64,000 nt of DNA from Adineta vaga (taxonomy: Eukaryota > Rotifera), in contig CP075497.1 in NCBI GenBank assembly GCA_021613535.1, positions 2,852,001 to 2,916,000 on the forward strand. The letters run 5' to 3'. Both the position numbers and the translations under genes were made by a program. Under the pieces are notes generated by a model, which was not told where the DNA came from, ran no database searches, and was given only the letters and a program-made list of their open reading frames with translations. Position 1 is the stretch's first letter. Each line of letters begins with the position of its first letter. Below are positions 37,488 to 50,348 of this stretch, piece by piece.

Positions 37488-38610
37488 ATGGCCATCGGCA
37501 AGAACAAACGCTTAACTAAAGGTGGAAAAAAGGGTGGCAAAAAGAAAGTGTATGTTGATCATAAATTCTCCTCGAATATTTTGTACTTAAGATTCATTTA
37601 GTGCCGATCCATTTTCAAAAAAAGATTGGTATGACATCAAAGCACCAGCTAATTTTGATGTACGAACTATTGGTCGAACACTCGTCACACGAACAACAGG
37701 CACAAGTAATTGAACGAGATATTTCTTCAATGCGAATTTCATGTCGACTTTTTTCATTGCATAGAAATCGCTTCGGATGCTTTGAAAGGTCGTGTATTTG
37801 AAGCATCACTTGGTGATTTAAACAAACTTGACGATGAAGACAGTTATCGAAAATTTCGATTCATCTGTGAAGATGTTCAAGGCCGTCATTGTTTAACCAA
37901 CTTTCATGGAATGAACATCACCACCGATCGTCTTCGTATGTTAGTCAAAAAATGGCAGGTAAATTGAAATATAAAACGAGAAGCTGTTTTTCCATGAACA
38001 ATTTGTTTAGACATTAATCGAAGCACAAGCTGATATTCGTACATCTGATGGATATCTATTACGTGTATTTTGCATTGGTTTTACAATGAAAATGCGTGGT
38101 CAAATCAGAAAAACTTGCTATGCTCAACATACACAAGTTTGTTTTTGATATCTTTGGAAATGAAATCAATCATTATCGAATGTATTCATATCGTTTAGAT
38201 TAAAGCTATCCGTAAGAAAATGGTTGAAATCATGACACGCGATATTGCTGGTAGTGAACTTAAAGAAGTTGTCAACAAACTGTATGTCTTCTTGTTTGTT
38301 GTCAATAAAAAAGTAATCGTTGAATCTTTATTTCAGTATACCAAATAGTATCGGTTCAGAAATCGAAAAAGCTTGTCGTGGTATTTATCCATTACAAAAC
38401 GTCAACATTCGAAAAGTCAAAGTAATTAAAAAACCGAAATTCGATGGTAAGAATTCAAATTATATCAAACATAAATAAAATCATTGTGTTTTAGTTGCAC
38501 GTCTTATGGAAATGCATGGTGAAAGTTATAGCAGTGTAACCGTCGATGATAAAGGTCAACGTGTTGAACGAGCAGATGGTTATGAACCACCAGTGCAAAG
38601 TTCTGTTTAA
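37488..38610 (+). CDS. RPS3A: 40S ribosomal protein S3A (eS1)
   Basis: Seven exons (37488-37549, 37602-37705, 37765-37958, 38011-38136, 38199-38281, 38337-38446, 38495-38610) give 264 residues, the same length as human RPS3A. Highly conserved blocks are [85 protein letters not shown] and the C-terminus [14 protein letters not shown]. It is a structural protein of the small ribosomal subunit near the mRNA exit. All introns are 45-62 bp. There is nothing odd in the coding sequence, so it is a good internal control for splice-site use in this genome. Confidence 0.98.
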
Positions 38611-39600
38611 AATATGATCAACAATTCGTTGAGAAAACCGAGTTTAAGATCGATCGTTTTCTGTCTGAACAAGAAAATGTGACGAAAAAAAAAAGAAAAA
38701 AGATGATTATAATTCTTGTTTTAGACCGTTAAAGAATAAACAAAAAACAAAACAAATGATAAATCTTTTCTCTTCCTATCAAAATCTCATCAGAAATTAT
38801 TATATAAAGACTTACATAAGATTGTGAATTAAGCAAAACAAAATACAATTCAATCATGTGAAATATTCGATTTGAACTTTGTTTTACTCTTTATCATCAT
38901 CAACTATAATTCATAAGATGCTGATATCATATGCAAAAATGTTGAGCAATTTATCTTATCGATAGAGATTGATAAAAGAGGGAATACTTTAAAATTTCCC
39001 TTCTTATTATTGTATAATTTCGCTTAAGAGTTTATTACATAAGATATCTTCGAACAGATACGTATAAATTGTGGTTAACATTGAAAGAAAGATTAGATAT
39101 TTTTGTTTACAACTTGTGTATAACAATCAGTCACCTACTTGACAGTCTACTAAGGAAACAACATATTTGCGATCGTCTTATTATTTGATAATAATATCTA
39201 TTTTCCTTTCCACTTCATTGATTCAATTCATATTGTCTTCTTCTTCTTCTTCTTTGTTTTCCAATTCAGGTAAAGTCTTCTGACTTCTCAATAACTTGTT
39301 ATACACATTTCTTTTTTTCTCTCTTTCACCCTTCTTCCGCCATGATCACCGCCGTCGTTGAAGTGTACATGAAAAAAAAATGAGAAAAATATTTTACATT
39401 ATTTCTCTTCCTATATATTCATGCCACGTTTCGTATTCTAATAGAATAACTCATTTCATCATCTCTGCCTATAATTTTCTCTTTATTTGCTATTGTATAA
39501 AAGTACGCATATATATGTATATATATAAGTATTCATTTCTGCTTCTTTAAAGATTCAAAAAAAGAAAGACGAAACTCAGTTCTATTAGAAAAAAACAACA
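38611..39600. other. Spacer between RPS3A and GFAT
   Basis: 3' flank of RPS3A (AATAAA near 38734) followed by the GFAT promoter region. A TCT-rich run lies at 39237-39253 and a TATA-like ATATATGTATATATATAAG at about 39511-39529. No gene seen. Confidence 0.5.
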
Positions 39601-42662
<3,062 letters not shown>

Positions 42663-43097
42663 ACTTAAATGATTGAATATATTGAAACATTTGCTTATTC
42701 GTATTAATCAATTCTTCATTATTCATGTCTTTATGTTTATCATTAGTTCACACTGTTTTTTGCTTATGAACTTTTTCGTTTGGAATAAACTTGTTGTGTG
42801 TCTTGAAATCGGTTCAAATAATGATTTGATTTGTGATGGGTGAAAGAGTATATGTTTATTCATAAGTACGAATAAATGATATGGATGATTTATTTTTCTT
42901 TGATAATTATCAAAACCAGTAATATACTGGTTGGGTGTATGAAAGGTATTCTAAGAATAGAAAACTTACGTGTGCGTAACGTCTTGTGGGAAATTTTATT
43001 ATGCGTATATGAATCTTTGAATCATAGAGTTTAATGGCGTATTGATGTTTTTTTACGCCGAAGAAGGTTATTTTTAGAAAAAGACAAGAACTTGCAC
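42663..43097. other. Spacer between GFAT and microprotein copy 2
   Basis: GFAT 3' UTR and the upstream region of the second calcium microprotein gene. An AATAAA-type signal (GGAATAAAC) lies near 42783. No coding feature supported. Confidence 0.5.
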
Positions 43098-43105
43098 TAT
43101 ATAAA
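43098..43105 (+). promoter_or_regulatory. TATA box of microprotein copy 2
   Basis: TATATAAA 91 bp before the ATG at 43189, matching the position of the TATA box in the paralogous gene at 17128. Confidence 0.55.
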
Positions 43106-43188
43106 GAAAGGTTTTTATCATAGCATTTATTAACACATACAAACATAATTCATCTGTTTTCAACTGATACTTCTATATATTGACAATT

Positions 43189-43524
43189 ATGTCGGCTTTT
43201 GATGGTAATCGTGATGGTTTCGTTGATGGTCGCGAAATTAATGATGCTCGTGAATTTGGAGCTGGAGATGTGAATCGAGATGGTGCATTAAATCGTGCTG
43301 AATTCTCTCGTGTTGATAGTAAGTGAACATATATATTCGTTGAAAGGAACTATTGTTGATAATTTCGTAGATCCACGTGAATTTAATCAATATGATACAA
43401 ATCGTGATGGACTTGTCGATACTCCAGAATTTGCTCGAGGAGAAGCTGTTGAACATCAATGTAAGTTTCACTTAGAGAACGTTATTAGTATAATATGTTT
43501 ATTTCTCTTATAGATGGTTTGTAA
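43189..43524 (+). CDS. Three-loop (dockerin-like) EF-hand calcium-binding microprotein, copy 2
   Basis: Three exons (43189-43318, 43371-43460, 43514-43524) encode 76 residues, MSAFDGNRDG to YGL. Loops: DGNRDGFVDGRE (residue 5), DVNRDGALNRAE (27) and DTNRDGLVDTPE (52). The first exon is exactly as long as in copy 1 (130 nt), the last is 11 nt in both, and the second differs by one codon. The third loop is identical between copies while the segment between loops 1 and 2 has diverged (REINDAREFGAG against NEIADANEVRFA), so the third loop is under stronger constraint. Introns and flanks are not obviously similar, so the duplication is old. Function unknown; calcium binding is inferred. Confidence 0.85.
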
Positions 43525-44012
43525 ACGAATTCAAATGTATATTTTCATTGTTTTTTAAACATGTAATTTTTATGTGAATTCGTTATTCAATAAACTTTAA
43601 AATTCATCTATCAATACTTTTGTTTAAATATCTAAACTAAACTCAATCATCGTCATCGTGACGGTGTCAAGACGTAAACACCTATATAGATGGTGATAAA
43701 TGCTTTCATTTCATCGAAACTTATCAAAAAACTCATTGCTCCAAAACTATTTATTTAATAAAAAAACGAATTTTCCTTTCTCTAAGTTACTTTTCATATT
43801 GTATGACGCAAACTTATAATATGCAGATTAGATTTAACAAAAACGTTTTAGTGTTCTATGTGTTTTTCCGGAAAAAACGTAGTCATCAATAGTTTAGATT
43901 TAAAACTACAGTATTTTCTTCTAGCTTTTTATCCATGAGAAAGTCTTAAAATAAGTTTCACATATATGTTCATGTAACACATACTATCCGTTTGAAAAGA
44001 CAAACAAAATCG
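43525..44012. other. AT-rich spacer after microprotein copy 2
   Basis: 3' flank of the microprotein gene (AATAAA at 43590) followed by AT-rich spacer up to the foldback element. No gene seen. Confidence 0.5.
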
Positions 44013-44294
44013 CCCATGTAAAAAATTTTCTCAAAAAGTAAACTATTTTTTATTTTTAATAGTTGCTTTTCGACGGGGAATAGTACTCAAATTTACAAAG
44101 AAAACTTAAAAAAACTAGTAAAAATATTAACTTTTTTTTAAAAAGTAATATTAAAATAGTATAATATACTAATATCAGAAAAACATTACTAAAAATAACT
44201 AAAAAGGTTCACTTTTAAGTACTATTCTCTGTCAAAAACCAGCTATTAAAAGTAAAAAAATAGTTTACTTTTTGAGAAAAATTCTTCACATGGG
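44013..44294. mobile_element. Foldback / MITE-like element with 75-bp terminal inverted repeats
   Basis: The left arm (44013-44086) starts CCCATGTAAAAAATTTTCTC and ends GGGAATAGTACT. The right arm (44218-44294) is its imperfect reverse complement, starting AGTACTATTC and ending CACATGGG. Both arms carry the AAAAAGTAAACTATTTTTT core. The central ~130 bp is AT-rich and non-coding. No convincing target-site duplication is visible, so the transposon family cannot be assigned. Size and structure fit a non-autonomous DNA element. Confidence 0.7.
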
Positions 44295-44700
44295 ATCTTT
44301 TATGATCGGAAAAACGAGCATGTTTCCACATCAACCTACTCTCTTTAAAAAAATACATGTTTAATCAGATTCTAACGATGTCATATAATTGACTGAACTC
44401 GTCGATGCATGACGAATTCATTAGAAAGAAAGTTTTGATTTTACCTATCTGGATTTCAAATAATGCAGTAAAATATGAAGATAGTAGATGTCTTTTTTTG
44501 CATATAAAGAGAGATATTTATTATTCATTATATATTTGATCAATTTCTTAAGAAAACATATTCAAGTTACTGAATTCACGTGAGGAGTCCCACAACCAAC
44601 GTCTGCACTCTCCCACACTCTCGATAGGTATCAACCAGGTTATTATTCTGTAAGATTCCACTTGAATAGATGTCGATTTTATTCATATCGTTTTAAATGA
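44295..44700. other. Spacer left of the SL RNA pair
   Basis: Lies between the foldback element and the left SL RNA gene. The stretch 44551-44586 is about 83% identical to 45418-45453 on the other side of the SL pair, a possible flanking direct repeat. Confidence 0.45.
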
Positions 44701-44808
44701 AAGTGTTGCTCTGGCAGACCAGTGTTGCCACCGATCCGCACGAATTCGTCATCGCAACATGTATTTTTCTGTAACATGTATTTACCTCTTGGTAAGTTGT
44801 AATAAGCA
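44701..44808 (-). ncRNA. Spliced-leader RNA gene (left copy)
   Basis: Read on the minus strand from 44808, the sequence holds CTTATTACAACTTACCAAG within a 23-nt leader (44808-44786) matching the published bdelloid rotifer spliced leader, as I recall it, at 22 of 23 bases; only the first base differs. It is followed directly by a donor, GTAAATACATG. The intron-like part continues to a 3' stem-loop (TGGCA pairing with TGCCA around 44720-44740) and ends near 44701, about 108 nt in total, close to the length reported for rotifer SL RNAs. SL RNA donates its leader to the 5' ends of many mRNAs by trans-splicing. A mirror-image copy lies 131 bp away in divergent orientation. I did not identify a certain Sm site. 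Confidence 0.85.
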
Positions 44809-44939
44809 ATCTGTCTCCGTGATGTGCGAAGCACGACATCTATTCTGTCTCTACACTTTGCACTTTTCTTTTGCTTCTTTCAAAACAATAGATGTGGGGA
44901 CAATGAAAACGTCTTGCTCCACACCTCATCTAGACAAGT
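44809..44939. promoter_or_regulatory. Shared divergent promoter between two SL RNA genes
   Basis: 131 bp between the two leader starts. The inverted-repeat similarity of the two genes continues into it: GATGTGCGAAGCACGAC on the left side pairs with GATGAGGTGTGGAGCAAGAC read from the right side, at similar distance from each leader. This is where a snRNA-type proximal sequence element would be expected. The assignment is inference. Confidence 0.5.
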
Positions 44940-45046
44940 TACTTATTACAACTACCAAGAGGTAAATATTCTTACGAATAAAATACATGTTGCGATGACG
45001 AAATCGTGCGGATCGGTGGCAACACTGATCTGCCAGAGCAACACTT
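44940..45046 (+). ncRNA. Spliced-leader RNA gene or pseudogene (right copy)
   Basis: Divergent partner of the left copy on the plus strand. The leader-equivalent segment (44940-44961) lacks one T inside the core (CAACTACC instead of CAACTTACC) and differs at the first two bases, but the donor GTAAATATTC and the rest of the RNA are about 90% identical to the left copy, including GCGGATCGGTGGCAACACTG and the TGGCA/TGCCA stem. A leader with a deleted base would add an altered sequence to mRNAs, so this may be a variant or a pseudogene. The conserved body suggests recent activity or gene conversion. Confidence 0.7.
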
Positions 45047-45564
45047 TTCTTCTAATGAAAAAAAAATATCATCACTTCTCTGCATAGCGAAATCAAAAAA
45101 AGATCAACTGGAAAACGTTAGATTGATTTCTCGCATCAGAATGGAAAGATTGGTGAGGTTGAATTGAGTTCACTCGGAATTCTGCGACAGATCGTTTCGA
45201 TCATCTTGAGGGTGTGGGTGATTAAAGAGAAAACACTAGAGTTACAATATGCCATAGAAAGTTACCACAAAAAGGTGTTACTGATTATATCCTAGATTGT
45301 AGTTGATTAACTATCGCATGAACCAATCTATTTGATACCTCATTTTCATACTCCTACCCAATTAGACATATACATAAGCTTCAAGAAGGCAATTTCAGAA
45401 AAGAGAATGACGTCAACAGAAAATATATTGAAGTTACTAAGTTCGTGTGAGGGTGATAGGATTCTCACACCCTTAGTTAAATTCAAATACAAAAGTTATA
45501 AAAAATATTAATAAAAAAAAACGTTTCATTTGTCTTATTCAACCATCCATTACATGTTTGGATC
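45047..45564. other. Spacer right of the SL RNA pair
   Basis: 3' flank of the CH/ankyrin gene. It includes an imperfect hairpin AGGGTG...CACCCT at about 45450-45474 and one GAGGGTGTGGGTG motif at 45207. No gene seen. Confidence 0.45.
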
Positions 45565-48500
45565 TTAATTCGATGTTAGACGAATATTGTGTTGATTAAG
45601 TTTCGTTGTTACTGTATAGATCAGTGTACGAATATTTTTATATTTATACGCACGAAGACGTGCATGTATATCTTCATCAAATTTTTCCGATGCTAACCAT
45701 TCATCAATATCAAGAATATTATCAAATGCTGTACAACCTAGAAGATATTCTTCGATGAATTATTTCAGAAATTCATGAAAATATTGACCTTGATTATTTT
45801 TCATTCGACAATCAATTCCATTCTCGATCAGAACACATGCTGCATCAATATTATTTATTCGAGCATCGATAAATAAAGGTGTTTCTTTTGCTTGATTGAC
45901 AACATCAGGATCAAAACCAAGTGAAAGTAAGAATTTCAATGGTTCGATCGATGCCATTGATGCTGCCAAATGAAGAGGACTATGAATGAAAAGAATCGAT
46001 TCGTATATTAAAGTCGTCTATTCTAATCATCTTACGTATTGCCATCATCATAAACAGTTGAGAATGTTGCATTTCCTTCTCGACTAAGAAATTCTAAAAG
46101 TGTTTCAGGTTCCGTCCTTAAAAAAAATGACAAATCTTTGATAAGTTTTAATATTTTATATATGAAATTAAACTTACGAGGTTATTGTTTCTGATAGAAT
46201 ATCATGAATTAATTCATTAGCTTCATTTTGTTTAAACATAAAACCATGTTCTAATAACCTTTCAAACAAACAAAAACAATCTCGATCTATCTATGTTTTA
46301 TTCATTTTACCACATCGCTGAATCCAGATGATCAGATCGTATCGCTAATCCTACAATCGACACATTTGGTTGATTTGCTTTTTGTTCAATTGTTTGAATT
46401 GATTCTCTCATATTTGTTTCATCAAGTTCAAATAATAGTTGTAAGACTTCTGTATTACCCTTTCGTGCTGCCAGATGAAAACATGTTTCACCTTTTAAAT
46501 TGCATCGATCTAATTCAGCTCCATATTCATGTAAAACTCGTATAGCTTCTAATTCCAATGGTTTATTATGTTCACCAGCACATTTTGCATGAATTGGAGT
46601 ATTACCATCCGAATCTGTTGCATTGATATCTGCATTACATTCAAGTAGAAACTTTAAAGGAGAAAAGACTTCGAGAAAGAAAAAGGATTAAATTAAAACA
46701 AACTTTCACTATTTCGATATTTCGTGTACGATGAAGTGAAGTTTTGCCTTGAAAATCACGTACATCAAGATTCACATCCAATTTCACAAGACGTTGTACA
46801 GCAGGTAAATTATTGAAATAACAAGCAGTATGTAATAATGTACTTCCATTGATAAATCTTTCATATCAAAACAAAATAACTTCGAAGAAGAGTTCAAATT
46901 CAATTTACCTGCTATTCAATGAACTAAAGAAAAACAAATTCATGTATTATTACAAATATATCAACAAAAATCACCTCAATGTATAACGATTTTCAATATG
47001 ATCAGTAATAACTCGATCTAAGACTTGTTCGTCGCCTTGTGTCAAAGCTCGCATAACCGATGCTATAAATTCACTTACAGCTACAAAAGACAAATGAAAA
47101 AGAACTGAATCAATTCGTTCTTTAGTTTACTGATTAATGTTTGCTGAAATTCTTCATTGATACATATTTCACTAACTGTCTTTTTTCGATTGTTTACAAT
47201 TGAAATATTCGCACCATATTCTAATAATAACTAATTCAAAATATAAATACAAATCCTATTGTTATTCAACTATTTTCAGTTACTTTTGCACATGATTTCG
47301 AAAATTTCTCAGCTGCACAAAATAATGGAGTATTTCCTTCTTTGTTTAAACTATTCACATCGGCACCAGCATCCAAACAACAACGGGCAATATTCTTTGA
47401 AAAATCAAGATTACAAATACGAAGATTCAAGTTAAATCAACTCAACTAGATGATTATGCTTGCATGCAACATGTAGAGCGGTATTGAGTGTATTAGGATC
47501 ATGCATATTTATAAATTCTGGATAGAGTTTTTGAAGAAATTGAAGAAGATGATCAACAGAATCTTGATGACCTTCACTACATGCTTTGAGAAGGAAATTA
47601 TGATAAAATTTTAAAGAATCAGGAAAAACTTGATATAAAAGTGTTGTTTTCGCTGGAATAACTTTATTTTGTGTTGGAGCATCGATATAAATCTAGTATA
47701 ACAAGATGAATTTCACAGTAAAACATATGACTAACTTTACTTCATATTGAGGATATCGATCTGCTTTCACTTCAGTATTACCATTGATATTCGCAATATC
47801 CAAAATCGATCGAACATTTGCTATGAAAGGAATTTGAAACAAAAAAACATTACTTCTTAAAAGTTATTCAATACCTTTTCGAATCACTGGATGCAAACTA
47901 TCATCATCATCTAAATAGATTCAACTTTAGCGAAAAATTCGATAAAAAGAAAGAAGAGAATTCTTACTTTTACATAACGATTTATCAATAGTAATTTGCC
48001 GTGTTTGTTTATGTATAAGAATAAATGAACGTTCCGATGTAATTATTTCTTGTTTACCATCTAAAATTCGATAAAATCCATAACCATCTGTAAGAATCTA
48101 TTTAAACAAAAATTTCTTCTTCGTTTTGTTTTTCGTCAAATTTTTCATTACCAAATTCACTGCTTTTTGTCGGCATATCTCTGTTATTGTTGTTTCCATC
48201 GGTACATCAAACCAATCATATCGTACTTGTATTTTATTCGCAATAATATTGACAACCTATCTCCTTGATGATTTCATTTCATCACTCATTTTATTCTTTT
48301 CTTACTTTCGCTCGAGTTTGTTCCACATGATCACGCCATTGAGATTACTACGTAGATCATATTTTTTCTTTAAATTTGTTAAATCTAAAAGTAATCGTCA
48401 GATAACTATCTTATGCAAATCTTCTTACCAAAATTATATTGTGAGATTTCTTGTTCTAAGTATATTTTGTCTGTCTGATTGTTTTCTTCTTCTAATTTAC

Positions 48501-49945
48501 GAAGTTTTTGTGAAATATTGAATTGTTTTCGACGAAGTTCATCCTGAATATTTTGATAAATATCGAAAAATTTTCATAAAAACAAAATGAACTTACCGCT
48601 CGTCGAATAGCAATTTCAACTTGACGATATTTAAAAAATACCAGAAAGAAATAACACATAAATGCAGATATTGACATTTCATCAGCCTACTAACAATATC
48701 AATTTCATCATCTATTCATCTTCTATGATCTACTTACAAGAACAAGATCTTCGGAAGTTAAATTTGATTTACAACAAAGAACATCATCAATAATTGCTAA
48801 AGCTAAATTCAATCCCCATCTAATCAAATAACACTTGATTAACTTTGACGAAAAAAATGAAAATCATCATACCGATCATTGAGTAAAATTTCAGTTGGAA
48901 TGAGATTCGGTACAAAATAATTGATTAAACTACACATGACTCGTATATCGGATAGTTCAGTTAGTTTTGTAAAGTTTATTCTTCGTCCTTCAGGAAGTCT
49001 CTATACGGTTTTTTTTTAAACAAAACACGTGTAAACTTGAGAAAGAGAATTTACTTGTAAAACGAGTTGAATCATTTCAATAACACATGCACTTGGTTTA
49101 GGATATTTTTTCGTTAAATTTCGTTTAGAAAAGGCAAGCATTGATTCCGTTTCATTAAATTTTCCCAAATAATGACCAGGCTATTCATTAGAAAAACATC
49201 AAATCAATGGAAATCATCTGTACAAATTCATCGTACTCGTCCAGCTTGACTCATCACATCATCAATCACATCTTTCGTACCAAAACCAGCTAAGACTGAA
49301 ATATTCTTTGCTGATTTACCAATATTTGTTGATTGACCAGTTGGAATCCACTAGAATTCAACATGATCGACTGATTAGAAGAAACTAAGTTTCGAATTCT
49401 CTTTCATATACTTTCAATGGTACGTCTAATAATGCTTTAGCATCATCTTGTAGCAAAAAATCAATACGTTCCCATAAAAACCAAATATCATGTTCAACTA
49501 ATCTCCAAAGAAGTTCAAAAACCTGTTTATATATAGAGAGAGAGATTTCCAGCACACGAGACACTCTTTTTGTTATACAAACATGTTTTGCACTTCGAAC
49601 AGCAAATAATCGAGCATCAACTTGCACATCTTCTGGAATAACTTGACTAAAAAAAATTATTCAGATTCTTTTCATCGATAAGATGAACAAACATTCATAC
49701 TGTTCTTTCAGATGTTTAACTGCCCATTCACATCGCGTTCGAATCTGTTCAGGAGTTAATTTTTCAAATGATTGAATCTTTTCTGTCGTTGTTCCAGTCA
49801 CACTTTGTAATAACATTTTCATATTCGTACCTTTCATTAGATCAGTCAATATATTTCCAAGTCCTTTTTCAAATGGTAATAAACGCATATTAATCCAGGA
49901 TGTAAATCCATGGATACGACTTGTTTCAAGATCAGGTTTTTCCAT
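45565..49945 (-). CDS. CH-domain and ankyrin-repeat protein
   Basis: Many small exons (about 25) on the minus strand; ends approximate inside, start ATG 49945 and stop TAA 45567-45565 seen. The N-terminus looks like calponin-homology folds: FTSWINMRLLPFEKGLGNIL, TDLMKGTNMKMLLQSVTG, then ELLWRLVEHDIWFLWERIDF, and later ADEMSISAFMCYFFLVFF, which resembles a second CH end. A coiled coil (RKQFNISQKLRKLEEENNQ) follows. The second half is ankyrin repeats, for example NTALHVACKHNHLVELI, GNTPLFCAAEKFSKSCAKLL, GETCFHLAARKGNTEVLQLL and SPLHLAASMASIEPLKFLLS. This suggests an actin- or cytoskeleton-linked scaffold. I do not recognise a vertebrate orthologue. The exon list should be settled with RNA data. 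Confidence 0.72.
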
Positions 49946-50348
49946 CGATTAATCAATGAAGAAAATTCAATTCGCATCTTTGTCTTTTCTTCTTGTCAAA
50001 TCATTCATTTTTATTTCTTATCACCATAGAAATTCCTCTACGAGAAACGAATCTGATTGGTCAATTGAAATGCATAACTGATTTATCACACGAAACTTGT
50101 TTGTATTTTTTCAATACCCCCGAAAGATTTGAATATTTCAATTCAGTTAAAAAAATTGTCATTCGTCTTGACGAAATTAATTCAAGTGTCAAAATAGATT
50201 ATTGATAAAGGTATGGATTTATTTGTGATTGTAATGGCTGCTAGTTAATGGCTATCGATTGTCTCTGTCTGTCTACTTTTCATTCATTATATTCTTTATT
50301 TGTCTATTAATTTGTAGTGAATTGATCATCAAGATTGATACTGATGTG
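49946..50348. promoter_or_regulatory. Divergent promoter region of CH/ankyrin gene and HCF-1
   Basis: About 400 bp between divergent start codons. On the plus strand an acceptor TTTGTAG ends at 50317, 31 bases before the HCF-1 ATG, marking a 5' UTR intron or trans-splice site. The small frame at 49993-50205 has no known domain. Confidence 0.5.
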
